Source of the DNA: Gemmatimonadota bacterium
GTDB lineage: Bacteria; Gemmatimonadota; Gemmatimonadetes; Gemmatimonadales; Gemmatimonadaceae
Reading direction: 5' to 3'
Length of the DNA stretch: 64,000 nucleotides
Assembly: GCA_021413975.1 (NCBI GenBank)
Contig: JAIOPJ010000054.1
Location: forward strand, 350,936 to 414,935
Positions 35,537 to 44,487 of this stretch are shown piece by piece. Each line of letters opens with the position of its first letter. Positions within the stretch are counted from its first letter, which is position 1. The position numbers were made by a program, and so were the translations under genes. Under the pieces are notes generated by a model, which was given only the letters and a program-made list of their open reading frames with translations, searched no databases and was not told where the DNA came from.

Positions 35537-37369
35537 ATGGCCTCCGCAGCGACCGCCGGCAGCGAACGGATCGGGGATCTCCTCCTCAAGGAGGGGTTGA
35601 TCTCGCGCGAGCAGCTCCAGAAGGCGCTTGACGAACAGCGCCAGAACGGGACGCGCGTGGGCTACAACCTCGTGAAGCTCGGGTTCATCCAGGAGAACGA
35701 GCTCACGCGCTGTCTGGCGCGCCAGTTCAAGATGCCGGCCGTCGACCTCTCCAAGTTCGAGGTCGACCCCAAGATCGTGAAGCTCGTGCCGGCCGATCTC
35801 GCGACGAAGCACCTCGTGCTCCCGCTCAAGCGCGACGGCCGCACGCTCACGGTCGCCATGGCCGACCCGTCGAACCTCGGCGTGATCGAGGACCTCAAGT
35901 TCATCACGCGGTACGACATCTTCCCCGTGATCGCGGGCGAGTTCACGCTCCGCAACGTGATCGAGAAGCTCTACGAGTCGCAGGACACGCAGATGTCCGC
36001 GCTGCTCGACGAGATCGAGGGGATGGAGTCCGAGGCCGACGTCGAGGTCGTGGCCGAGGAGAAGGAGGAGATGTCGGCGGCGGCGCTCGCCGCCGCGGTC
36101 GACGATGCGCCGGTCGTGAAGCTGATCAACGCGATCCTGACCGACGCGGTGAAGCGCGGCGCCTCCGACATCCACTTCGAGTGCTTCGAGCATGACCTGC
36201 GGGTGCGCTACCGGATCGACGGCGCGCTCATGGAGGTCATGAAGCCGCCCAAGAAGATGCAGCCGGCGCTGATCTCGCGGTTCAAGATCATGAGCGCCCT
36301 CAACATCGCCGAGCGACGCGTCCCCCAGGACGGGCGCATCAAGCTCAAGATGGGCAAGAAGGTGATCGACTACCGCGTGTCGACCCTGCCGACGCTGTTC
36401 GGCGAGAAGGTCGTGCTCCGGATCCTCGACAAGGGCAACCTGACGCTCGACCTCGAGAAGTTCGGCATCGAGCCGCGCGCCGAGAAGGAGCTCATGGAGG
36501 CGGTGTCGAATCCCTACGGCATGGTGCTCGTCACCGGCCCGACGGGTTCGGGCAAGACCACCACGCTCTACAGCTGCATCAGCAAGGTCAACGCGGTCGA
36601 CACGAACATCATGACGGCCGAGGACCCGGTGGAGTACAACCTCCACGGGGTGAACCAGGTGCTGGTCCGCACCGAGATCGGCATGACCTTCGCCGCGGCG
36701 CTGAAGGCGTTCCTGCGGCAGGACCCGAACATCATCATGGTCGGCGAGATCCGCGACCTCGAGACCGGCGGCATCGCGATCAAGGCGGCGCTCACGGGCC
36801 ACCTGGTGCTCTCGACGCTGCACACCAACTCGGCCGCCGAGACGGTGACGCGCCTCATGGACATGGGGCTCGAGCCGTTCAACGTCAGCTCGGCCCTGAA
36901 CCTCGTGCTCGCGCAGCGGCTGTTGCGGCGCATCTGTTCCGGCTGCAAGGCGATCTACAAGCCGGACCCCGCCGAGTTCGAGGCCGCGAAGTTCACCGAG
37001 ACGATGACGCTCCGCGACCTGCGCTTCGCCGAGCAGGCGGTGCTCGACATGATCTCGCGCGCGCCGAAGGATGCCCTGCCGCACCTGCAGAACGTCACGG
37101 CCGAGACGCGCATCATGGACATGCCGTTCTTCAAGGGGAAGGGGTGCGACGCGTGCAACGGCTCCGGACTCAAGGGCCGCCAGGGCGCCTACGAGGTGAT
37201 GTTCATGACGCCCGAGCTCCGCAAGCTGATCCTGCAGAACGTCGGCGCGGCGGAGATCAAGGACGCGGCGGTCGCGGGCGGGATGCTCACGCTGCGGATG
37301 GACGGCCTGCTCAAGGTCTGGAAGGGCATCACCACGCTCGAGCAGGTCGTCCGCGAGACGAGCGCCTGA
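35537..37369 (+). CDS. pilB: Type IV pilus extension ATPase PilB with MshEN c-di-GMP-binding domain
   Basis: This hexameric ATPase powers pilus polymerisation. Of its 610 residues, 11-63 contain two 24-residue MshEN motifs (R11 to Q34 and R40 to Q63, each R-I/V-G-x-x-L-x3-G-x-I-x4-L-x3-L-x2-Q) separated by exactly five residues, the known c-di-GMP-binding layout. The motor domain has Walker A GPTGSGKTT, the Asp box AEDPVEYN, Walker B MVGEIRDLET and the His box TGHLVLSTLHTNSA. A zinc-binding cysteine set (RICSGC ... GCDAC) is present. PilT and PilC follow, so PilB is favoured over GspE. Confidence 0.94.
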   Translation: MASAATAGSERIGDLLLKEGLISREQLQKALDEQRQNGTRVGYNLVKLGFIQENELTRCLARQFKMPAVDLSKFEVDPKIVKLVPADLATKHLVLPLKRDGRTLTVAMADPSNLGVIEDLKFITRYDIFPVIAGEFTLRNVIEKLYESQDTQMSALLDEIEGMESEADVEVVAEEKEEMSAAALAAAVDDAPVVKLINAILTDAVKRGASDIHFECFEHDLRVRYRIDGALMEVMKPPKKMQPALISRFKIMSALNIAERRVPQDGRIKLKMGKKVIDYRVSTLPTLFGEKVVLRILDKGNLTLDLEKFGIEPRAEKELMEAVSNPYGMVLVTGPTGSGKTTTLYSCISKVNAVDTNIMTAEDPVEYNLHGVNQVLVRTEIGMTFAAALKAFLRQDPNIIMVGEIRDLETGGIAIKAALTGHLVLSTLHTNSAAETVTRLMDMGLEPFNVSSALNLVLAQRLLRRICSGCKAIYKPDPAEFEAAKFTETMTLRDLRFAEQAVLDMISRAPKDALPHLQNVTAETRIMDMPFFKGKGCDACNGSGLKGRQGAYEVMFMTPELRKLILQNVGAAEIKDAAVAGGMLTLRMDGLLKVWKGITTLEQVVRETSA

Positions 37370-37403
37370 GCATGCGCAACCATCCCCCAGTCGTGGCCCC
37401 CCG

Positions 37404-38567
37404 ATGACCGCCCCCGTCGTCAACAACGCCGCACCGCAGCAGGTCAATCTCCGCGTGCTCCTCGAGGAGATGATCGAGCGCGGGGCGTCGGACCTGCACA
37501 TCACCGCCGGCGAGCGCCCCAAGATGCGCATCGACGGCGAGATCCAGACGTCGCGCGAGGAGATCGTCCTGATGCCGAAGGACACGCTCCAACTCGCCTA
37601 CTCGGTGCTGACGGAGAACCAGAAGAAGCGCTTCGAGATGGAGGACGAGCTCGATTTCTCGTTCGGCATCCAGAACCTCGCGCGCTTCCGCGGCAACTGC
37701 TTCAAGCAGCGCGGCTGCGTCTCGATCGTCATGCGCCAGATCCCGTTCAGCATCAAGACCTTCGCCGACCTCAAGCTGCCGCCGGTGATCGCCATGATGG
37801 CGGAGAAGCCCCGGGGCCTCGTGCTCGTGACGGGCCCGACCGGCTCGGGCAAGTCGACCACGCTCGCGGCGATGATCGACAAGATCAACCGCGAGCGGAA
37901 GGGACACATCCTCACCGTCGAGGACCCGATCGAGTTCATCCACAAGCACCAGGGCTGCATCGTCAACCAGCGCGAGGTGGGGACCGACACCAAGTCGTTC
38001 GCCAACGCCCTCAAGTACGCGCTGCGCGAGGATCCCGACGTGGTGCTGGTGGGCGAGATGCGCGACCACGAGACGATCCACGCCGGGCTGACGATCGCCG
38101 AGACGGGCCACCTCGCCTTCGCGACGCTGCACACCAACTCGGCCGCCGAGGCGATCAACCGCATCATCGACGTCTTCCCGAGCCATCAGCAGGCGCAGGT
38201 GCGCGCGCAGCTCGCGTTCGTGCTCGAGGGCATCATCACCCAGATCCTGCTCCCGCGCCGTTCCGGCAAGGGGCGTGTGATGGCGGCCGAGATCCTCGTG
38301 GTGACGCCGGCGATCCGCGCGCTCATCCGCGACGACAAGATCCACCAGATCTACTCGTCCATGCAGTCGGGCAAGAAGTACGGCATGCAGACGCTGAACG
38401 ACGCGCTGTACCAGTTGTACGTCGCCAAGGAGGTCGACGAGGACGAGTGCCTCCGCGTCTCCGGCGACCCGAACGAGTTCCTCCGCATGATCGGCAAGAC
38501 CAACGTCGACGAGGGCCCGACCGGCGCCCTGAGACAGGGCGCCCCCGCCGGCGCCGCTCGGCGTTGA
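37404..38567 (+). CDS. pilT: Type IV pilus retraction ATPase PilT
   Basis: PilT depolymerises the pilus for twitching and DNA uptake. The 387-residue protein has an N-terminal PAS-like domain (GASDLHITAGERPKMRIDG), Walker A GPTGSGKST, the Asp box VEDPIEFIH, Walker B LVGEMRDHET and the His box TGHLAFATLHTNSA. The AIRNLIRE-type motif required for retraction appears as AIRALIRD near residue 310. The C-terminal tail (GALRQGAPAGAARR) is short and basic. It starts 34 bases after pilB and is followed 23 bases later by pilC. Confidence 0.94.
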   Translation: MTAPVVNNAAPQQVNLRVLLEEMIERGASDLHITAGERPKMRIDGEIQTSREEIVLMPKDTLQLAYSVLTENQKKRFEMEDELDFSFGIQNLARFRGNCFKQRGCVSIVMRQIPFSIKTFADLKLPPVIAMMAEKPRGLVLVTGPTGSGKSTTLAAMIDKINRERKGHILTVEDPIEFIHKHQGCIVNQREVGTDTKSFANALKYALREDPDVVLVGEMRDHETIHAGLTIAETGHLAFATLHTNSAAEAINRIIDVFPSHQQAQVRAQLAFVLEGIITQILLPRRSGKGRVMAAEILVVTPAIRALIRDDKIHQIYSSMQSGKKYGMQTLNDALYQLYVAKEVDEDECLRVSGDPNEFLRMIGKTNVDEGPTGALRQGAPAGAARR

Positions 38568-38590
38568 GCGCATAGTCCCCAGGAGACCAG

Positions 38591-39787
38591 ATGACCGCAT
38601 TCACGTACACCGCCCGCACGCCGCAGGGTGACCTCAAGAGCGCCACGATCGAGGCGTCGAGCAAGGACGACGCCGTCGCCCAGCTGAAGAAGCTGCGGAT
38701 GAACGTCGTGAAGGTCGAGGAGGTCGCCAAGTCGGGCTCCAAGACCAAGGGGTCGATCTCGATGCGCGACATCGTGATCTTCACCCGCCAATTCTCGACG
38801 ATGATCAACTCCGGCCTGCCGCTCGTGCAGGCCCTCGACATCCTGTCGAAGCAGTCGGAGAACCCGGTGCTGCAGAACGTCACGCGGCAGGTCGTGTTCG
38901 ACGTCGAGTCGGGCCACACCGTCGCCGACGCGCTCGCCAAGCATCCGAACGCGTTCACCGAGCTCTACGTGAACATGGTCGCCGCGGGCGAGGCCGGCGG
39001 TATCCTCGACACGATCCTGATGCGTCTCGCCACGTTCATGGAGAAGAACGACGCCCTCGTCCGCAAGGTGAAGGGTGCGATGATCTACCCCGGCGTGATC
39101 ATGGGCGTGGCCGGCGCGGCGATCACCGTGCTGCTCCTCTTCGTGATCCCGACCTTCGAGAGCATGTTCGCCGCCGTGGGGCTCGCGCTCCCCTTGCCGA
39201 CGCGCATCGTCATCGGCATGTCGAAGTTCCTCCAGGGGTACTGGTGGCTGCTCATCGCGGTCGGGTTCTTCGGCTTCCGCGGGTTCAAGAGCTACTACGC
39301 GACCTCCAACGGCCAGCTCGCGATCGACCGGCTGCTGCTCAAGGCGCCGGTCCTGGGCGACGTGCTCCGCAAGTCGGCCGTCTCGCGCTTCACCCGGACG
39401 CTCGGCACGCTCATCAGTTCGGGCGTCAGCATCCTCGACGGCCTCGAGATCACGGCCAAGACCGCCGGCAACCGCGTCGTCTCGGACGCGATCCTCGCGT
39501 CGCGCACCTCGATCGCCGGCGGTGACACGATCTCCGCGCCGCTGGCCAAGAGCCAGGTCTTCCCGCCGATGGTCATCTCGATGATCGCCGTCGGCGAGCA
39601 GACCGGCGGCCTGGACGAGATGCTCTCCAAGATCGCCGACTTCTACGACGAGGAAGTGGACGCCGCGGTCGGCGGCCTGCTCTCGCTGCTCGAGCCGATG
39701 ATGATCGTGTTCCTCGGCGTCGTCGTGGGCGGCATGGTGGTCGCCATGTACCTGCCGATCTTCGACATGATCAACGCGGTGCAGTAA
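38591..39787 (+). CDS. pilC: Type IV pilus inner-membrane platform protein PilC
   Basis: The 398-residue platform protein belongs to the GspF/PilC family. It has an N-terminal alpha/beta region (TPQGDLKSATIEASSKDDAVAQLKKL) and two GspF helical repeats with the signatures FTRQFSTMINSGLPLVQALDIL and FTRTLGTLISSGVSILDGLEI. Three membrane helices include IVFLGVVVGGMVVAMYLPIF at the end. It links PilB/PilT motion to pilins in the inner membrane. The operon ends with a terminator hairpin about 30 bases later. Confidence 0.95.
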   Translation: MTAFTYTARTPQGDLKSATIEASSKDDAVAQLKKLRMNVVKVEEVAKSGSKTKGSISMRDIVIFTRQFSTMINSGLPLVQALDILSKQSENPVLQNVTRQVVFDVESGHTVADALAKHPNAFTELYVNMVAAGEAGGILDTILMRLATFMEKNDALVRKVKGAMIYPGVIMGVAGAAITVLLLFVIPTFESMFAAVGLALPLPTRIVIGMSKFLQGYWWLLIAVGFFGFRGFKSYYATSNGQLAIDRLLLKAPVLGDVLRKSAVSRFTRTLGTLISSGVSILDGLEITAKTAGNRVVSDAILASRTSIAGGDTISAPLAKSQVFPPMVISMIAVGEQTGGLDEMLSKIADFYDEEVDAAVGGLLSLLEPMMIVFLGVVVGGMVVAMYLPIFDMINAVQ

Positions 39788-39814
39788 CGGGCGACGAAGG
39801 TCGGAGGATGAAGG

Positions 39815-39840
39815 AGGGGCGGCCCGTGCGGGCCGCCCCT
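39815..39840 (+). terminator. Terminator of the pilBTC operon
   Basis: A perfect 12-bp stem (AGGGGCGGCCCG / CGGGCCGCCCCT; two-base centre, so the innermost pair is open) is followed by TCTCGC, 27 bases after the pilC stop. Confidence 0.75.
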
Positions 39841-39968
39841 TCTCGCATCCGGGCGGGGCCCCGGGACCCGTGGGGACATCCCGCACGACGGGCGGGGGGA
39901 GTACCCGCTGGCCGACCGGTGTACCATGCCTATGCTTCAACCACCGTCGTGAACCCACACCCCGCCTC

Positions 39969-40748
39969 GTGAACCATCGCTGTCGCTCGCTCCTGCTCTC
40001 TGGCGCCGTGATGTTCGCGGCGCCTCTCGTCGCGCCCCTCCCGGCGCAGCAACTGTCGCTCCCCTTCGCGGTCGGCGAGGCCCTGGTCTATCAGGTGCGC
40101 ATCGCGCGGGTCGGGGACGTGGGGACGGGGCGGATGTGGATCGAGGGACCCGTGGTGGAGCAGGGGGTCCCGACCTGGCGGATGCGCTTCGAGATGGACG
40201 CCGGGAAGGGGCCGATCCACGCGACCGACCGCACCTCGTCCTGGTTCGACCCGCGGCGGTTCGCGATCCTGCGCTACGAGAAGCAGGAGCGCCATGTGCT
40301 CTCGCGCAGCGATGAACATGTGACCATCGATCGCGCCGAGAGACGGTGGACCGATGCCGACGGCGGCGGCGGCGCGCTGGGCAGCGAGTTCCCCCTCGAC
40401 GAACTCTCGTTCCTGTACCTGCTCCGCACGCTCCCGCTCGAGCGCGACACCGTCATCCGTGTCGACCGGCACTTCGACGCGCGGCGCAATCCGACGGTCG
40501 TGCGCATCATGGGCCGCGACACGGTCACCACGCCGGCCGGCATCTTCCGCACGCGGATCATCGAGATGGAGGTCCGGGACCCCAAGCGCTACAAGGGCAC
40601 GGGGATGATCCGGATCCACCTCGACGAGAGCGACTGCCACGTGCCGGTGAGGATCGAGAGCCGCATGCCCGTGCTCGGCATCACCACGCTCACGCTCACG
40701 GGGTGGACGCACTCCCCCGTCTACCCGGGCGCCCTGCCCTGCGGGTGA
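39969..40748 (+). CDS. DUF3108-like exported protein
   Basis: The 259-residue protein has a signal peptide (about 1-28, ending PLPAQQ) and a lipocalin-like or DUF3108-like beta domain: GEALVYQVRIARVGDVGTGRMWIEG, TSSWFDPRRFAILRYEKQER, TPAGIFRTRIIEMEVRD and HVPVRIESRMPVLGITTLTLTGW. Function is unknown; family members are periplasmic. GTG 39969 is preferred because the signal peptide follows. It is monocistronic between terminator-like hairpins. Confidence 0.8.
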   Translation: MNHRCRSLLLSGAVMFAAPLVAPLPAQQLSLPFAVGEALVYQVRIARVGDVGTGRMWIEGPVVEQGVPTWRMRFEMDAGKGPIHATDRTSSWFDPRRFAILRYEKQERHVLSRSDEHVTIDRAERRWTDADGGGGALGSEFPLDELSFLYLLRTLPLERDTVIRVDRHFDARRNPTVVRIMGRDTVTTPAGIFRTRIIEMEVRDPKRYKGTGMIRIHLDESDCHVPVRIESRMPVLGITTLTLTGWTHSPVYPGALPCG

Positions 40749-40790
40749 GGTAGGGCTATCCCCTACCCGGGGGGTCCGAAGCGCCGGACC
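40749..40790. terminator. Two consecutive hairpins after the DUF3108-like gene
   Basis: The first stem is GGTAGGG / CCCTACC (40749-40755 with 40761-40767) and the second is GGTCCG / CGGACC (40773-40778 with 40785-40790). They lie directly after the stop codon and are not followed by a T-run. Confidence 0.45.
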
Positions 40791-40910
40791 AAAGTTCCGG
40801 CACCACCCTACTGATGCCGGTGACCCCCGCGGCGACCTTCTACTCACGAAGCGCGCACTTGGCGCGCTGACTGACCAGAAGTGACTCGCAACGTAAGGGA
40901 GAGACCCACC

Positions 40911-41504
40911 ATGCGCAGAAGCGTCCGCGGCATCTCAGCGGCCCTGCTCTGCCTCACCGTCGCCGGGGCATGGCGCCCGCTGGGCGACCCGCTCAAGCTC
41001 GCCGCCGAGAGCCGCGTCTGGTTCGACGGCACCTCGACCGTGCGCAGCTGGTCGTGCAAAGCGACGCAGATCGACGCGGTGATCGACGCCGACGCGGGCG
41101 CGGTCGCCAACGTGCTCAAGGGACAGAAGGCCGTGAAGACGGTCACGCTGACCTTCCCGACGGCCAAGCTCGATTGTGCCAACGGCACCATGAACGGGCA
41201 CATGATGAAGGCGCTCAACGGCACCGCGAACCCCAACATCACCTTCGCACTGAGTGGCTACGACCTCAGCGCCGCGACCCTGGTGAAGGGCACGTTGAAC
41301 GGCGCGCTGACGATCAACGGCGTGACCAAGCCGATCTCGATGCCGGCCGAGTTCTCCGCGGCGGCCGCCGGGGCGCTCCATGTCGTCGGCAAGTACTCGC
41401 TCACGATGACCGAATGGCAGGTGGTGCCACCCAAGCTCATGATGGGCGCGATGAAGGTCGGTCCGGTGATCGTCGTGAACTTCGACCTCTTGCTCAACAA
41501 CTGA
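40911..41504 (+). CDS. YceI family periplasmic protein
   Basis: The 197-residue protein has a signal segment (about 1-26) and a YceI-like lipocalin beta-barrel: ESRVWFDGTSTVRSWSCKAT, VTLTFPTAKLDCANGTMNGHMMKALN, ANPNITFALSGY and LNGALTINGVTKPISMP. YceI proteins bind isoprenoid or amphiphilic molecules. GGGAGA precedes ATG 40911 by seven to eight bases. A porin-like gene follows after 61 bases, so the two may be one operon. The cysteine pair (SC ... DC) could form a disulfide. Confidence 0.88.
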   Translation: MRRSVRGISAALLCLTVAGAWRPLGDPLKLAAESRVWFDGTSTVRSWSCKATQIDAVIDADAGAVANVLKGQKAVKTVTLTFPTAKLDCANGTMNGHMMKALNGTANPNITFALSGYDLSAATLVKGTLNGALTINGVTKPISMPAEFSAAAAGALHVVGKYSLTMTEWQVVPPKLMMGAMKVGPVIVVNFDLLLNN

Positions 41505-41565
41505 CTGTAGTTCCAACCCTGACCGGCGCTCTGGTCCGGTCTCCTTCCCCCGAGGTACACCTCTT

Positions 41566-42951
41566 ATGCTCAGCACCCGTAAGGTCCTCATGCTCGCCGC
41601 CGGCCTGGCCATGGCCGCGCCCGCCGGCGCACAGGTGATCGACTCGGCGCAGGCAAGATACCCGCAGCCGATGGTGATCCAGTACACCCGCCCGTACGAC
41701 AAGCGCGGGCTCAACATGTTCGAGACGCCGAAGATCGCCGGCGCGACCTACGAAGGATTCAAGATGCAGATCGGCGCGGCCTTCGCGCAGCAGTTCCAGG
41801 GCCTCACCCACTCCAACAACGCGGACTCGGTCGCCACCGCGGCCGTGAACCCGTCGCCGGGCAACGCCGGCTCCGCCGCCGTCGCGAATCGCAATCGGCT
41901 GATCGAGGTCGGCAAGGGGTTCAACAACGCCGTCGCGAACATGACGCTGAACGCGCAGCTCGCCCCCGGGATCCGCGTCCAGATGACCAGCTACCTCTCG
42001 GCGCGCCACCACAACGAGACCTGGGTCAAGGACGGCTTCATCCAGATCGACGAGTCGCCGTTCAACGTGCCGGCGCTCAACAGCCTCATGAAGTACACGA
42101 CCGTGAAGATCGGGCACTTCGAGGTGAACTACGGCGACTTCCACTTCCGCCGCTCCGACAACGGCCAGGCGCTCTTCAACCCGTTCGTCGGCAACGCGAT
42201 CATGGATGCCTTCACGACCGAGGTCGGCGCCGAGGTGATCTTCCAGCGCAACGGCTTCTTCGGCGTCGGCGCGGTCACGAACGGCGAGATCCGCGGCCAG
42301 CTGGCCCGCCCGGCCGACCGTGATCCGGCGAACATGCTCAAGGTCGGCTTCGACCGTCAGCTGACCGACGACCTGCGGTTCCGCCTGAGCGGCTCGTGGC
42401 GCAGCCAGAAGAGCGCGATCAGCAACACGCTCTGGTCGGGTGACCGCGCCGGTTCGCGCTACTACTTCGTGCTGGAGAACTACGTCGCGACCGAAGCGGC
42501 GCAGAAGAGCTCGGGTATGATCGAACCGGGGTTCAGCGACAAGGCCGTGAGCTACATGATCAACCCCTTCATCAAGTTCCGCGGTCTCGAGCTCTTCGGC
42601 ATGTACGAGAAGGCGTCGGGCCGCAAGGCGACCGAGACGGTGGAGCGCGACGTGAGCCAGACGATGGCCGAAGTGGTCTACCGCTTCCTGCCGGGCGAGA
42701 AGATGTACATCGGTGGCCGCATCAACACCTTCACCGGTGACCTCGGCATCACGGGCGCCGGCCTCACCCTGCTCGACAACTCGGACGTCAAGGTCAACCG
42801 CACGAACATCGGCGGCGGCTGGTTCCTCACCCCGAACCTGCTGCTCAAGGCCGAGTACGTGACCCAGACGTACGATGGGTTCGGTCGCCGCGACATCCGC
42901 AGCGGTGGCAAGTTCAGCGGCTTCATGCTCGAGGCCGTCACGACCTGGTAG
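41566..42951 (+). CDS. Outer-membrane beta-barrel (porin-like) protein
   Basis: The 461-residue protein has a signal peptide (about 1-22, ending AGAQ) and an alternating-strand barrel with many aromatic girdle residues (VKIGHFEVNYGDFHFRRS, LEAVTTW at the C-terminus). The terminal tryptophan is compatible with BAM recognition. Substrate is unknown; co-location with YceI suggests handling of a hydrophobic or respiratory substrate, but this is inference. Confidence 0.83.
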   Translation: MLSTRKVLMLAAGLAMAAPAGAQVIDSAQARYPQPMVIQYTRPYDKRGLNMFETPKIAGATYEGFKMQIGAAFAQQFQGLTHSNNADSVATAAVNPSPGNAGSAAVANRNRLIEVGKGFNNAVANMTLNAQLAPGIRVQMTSYLSARHHNETWVKDGFIQIDESPFNVPALNSLMKYTTVKIGHFEVNYGDFHFRRSDNGQALFNPFVGNAIMDAFTTEVGAEVIFQRNGFFGVGAVTNGEIRGQLARPADRDPANMLKVGFDRQLTDDLRFRLSGSWRSQKSAISNTLWSGDRAGSRYYFVLENYVATEAAQKSSGMIEPGFSDKAVSYMINPFIKFRGLELFGMYEKASGRKATETVERDVSQTMAEVVYRFLPGEKMYIGGRINTFTGDLGITGAGLTLLDNSDVKVNRTNIGGGWFLTPNLLLKAEYVTQTYDGFGRRDIRSGGKFSGFMLEAVTTW

Positions 42952-43006
42952 GCTCGTAAGGGACCCGCGGTGACGAGGGAAGGAAGAGCGGGGTAGGGCG
43001 TGTATC

Positions 43007-43426
43007 ATGAGACGCCTTGCCCCGCTCTTCCTCGTTGCGTGTCTGCTCGTCGCCGGCTGCGGCAGCCCGACGGCCGTCGATCGGGAGTTCGTGCTCGGCG
43101 AGCCGTTCTGGCTGGCGCAGGGGGATCGAGCGGTGAGTACGGACGGCTCCACCGCGACGCGATTCGTCGCGGTCGTGAGCGACTCGCGCTGCCCACCGGA
43201 GGCGGTCTGCGTCTGGGCCGGCGAGGTCACCGTGGACATCGGTGTGCGCGTGGCGGGGGGCGAGGAGGTCGTCACGCGTCTCAGCGGGACGACCACTCCC
43301 GACGGTACGCGACTGCAACCGATGGGGCGCCTGGTCGAACTGCTCGCGGTCGAGGGTGATCGGGGAGCCGGGGGCGACCCGATCAAGGGATATCGGGCGC
43401 AGCTGCGCGTGACGCCGATCCGCTGA
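43007..43426 (+). CDS. Small lipoprotein
   Basis: The 139-residue protein begins with a clear lipoprotein signal (MRRLAPLFLVACLLVAGCGS, lipobox LVAGC, Cys18), followed by a beta-rich domain with a conserved-looking cysteine pair (SRCPPEAVCVWAGEV). That SRCPxxxxCxWxG motif is common in small bacterial envelope proteins of unknown function. It lies 34 bases before the M28 gene's track and may share its transcript. Confidence 0.82.
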   Translation: MRRLAPLFLVACLLVAGCGSPTAVDREFVLGEPFWLAQGDRAVSTDGSTATRFVAVVSDSRCPPEAVCVWAGEVTVDIGVRVAGGEEVVTRLSGTTTPDGTRLQPMGRLVELLAVEGDRGAGGDPIKGYRAQLRVTPIR

Positions 43427-43484
43427 GCGGACGCCGTGCCAAGCGCCTGTTGAGCGCACCGTGCCCCGGTCCCAGATTGCGTGC

Positions 43485-44480
43485 ATGACTACGCCCACGC
43501 GTCGGCCCTTCCGTCCCGTCCTTTCGACTACCCTCGTCGCACTCGCTGCGGTCGCGATCTCGTTCGCCTGTGCCGCTCCGGCACCGCCGCCGGCGTCGGT
43601 AGCACCGCGCCCGACCGACTCGCTCCCGGCACTCGACTCGGCGCGACTGGTCGGTGATGTCTTCCGACTGGCCCACGACTCCATGGCGGGCCGGGCCGCG
43701 ATGACGCCGGAGAACCTCAAGGCGCGCGTCTGGCTCGAGTCCGAGTTCCGGCGCATAGGGCTCCAGCCCGTGGAGGGCCGCTTCGTGCATGCCTGGGCGC
43801 GGGCGCGCCGCGCCGGTGCGGATTCGGTGCGCGGCGCCAATGTGCTCGGCATGGTCCGCGGTCGCACGAACGCGGCCCGGATCATCGTCGTGAGTGCGCA
43901 CTGCGATCATGTGGGCACGCGCAACGGCCAGATCTACAACGGCGCCGACGACAACGCCTCGGGGACGGCGGCCGTGCTCGCCATGGCCGCCCACTTCGCG
44001 TCGCATCCGCCCGCCCACACGATCCTCTTCGCGCTCTGGGACGCGGAGGAGATCGGACTGCTCGGCGCACGTGCGTTCGTCGACGCGCCCACCGTTCCGC
44101 TGGCCTCGATCGCCGCGAACGTGAACCTCGACATGGTCTCCCGCAACGATCGCGGAGAACTCTACGCCGCCGGCGCGACGCCATGGCCGGCGATGCGTCC
44201 GCTGCTCGAATCCCTCGTGCCGGTGGCTTCCGTGAAGCTCGTCCTCGGGCATGACAGCGGCGGTGGCCAGAACGACTGGACGGACCAGTCGGATCAGGGC
44301 GCCTTCAATGCGGCGAGGATCCCGTTCGTGTACTTCGGCGTGGAGGACCACCCGGACTACCACAAGCCCACCGACGATCCGGAGCGGATCCAGCCGGGGT
44401 TCTTCTATCGCGCGGCGCGCACGATCGCCGGGTTCGTGGAGCGGCTCGACGCGGCCGTGGAGGGTTGGCCCCCGCGGTAG
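43485..44480 (+). CDS. M28 family metallopeptidase, exported
   Basis: The 331-residue peptidase has a hydrophobic N-terminal signal (about 10-30, possible lipobox SFACA) and the complete M28 site: SAHCDHVG, GADDNASG, WDAEEIGLLG, NLDMVSRND and DHPDYHKPTDDPE for the last histidine. It probably cleaves N-terminal residues from peptides in the periplasm. ATG 43485 is preferred over ATG 43461. It is convergent with the nadR-like gene, with only seven bases between stops. Confidence 0.9.
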   Translation: MTTPTRRPFRPVLSTTLVALAAVAISFACAAPAPPPASVAPRPTDSLPALDSARLVGDVFRLAHDSMAGRAAMTPENLKARVWLESEFRRIGLQPVEGRFVHAWARARRAGADSVRGANVLGMVRGRTNAARIIVVSAHCDHVGTRNGQIYNGADDNASGTAAVLAMAAHFASHPPAHTILFALWDAEEIGLLGARAFVDAPTVPLASIAANVNLDMVSRNDRGELYAAGATPWPAMRPLLESLVPVASVKLVLGHDSGGGQNDWTDQSDQGAFNAARIPFVYFGVEDHPDYHKPTDDPERIQPGFFYRAARTIAGFVERLDAAVEGWPPR

Positions 44481-44487
44481 GCGGTGT

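Noticed and set aside
35051..37585. An 844-codon minus-strand frame across comEA and pilB
   Set aside because: His/Glu/Arg/Leu-biased shadow of well-conserved plus-strand genes, with no family motif.
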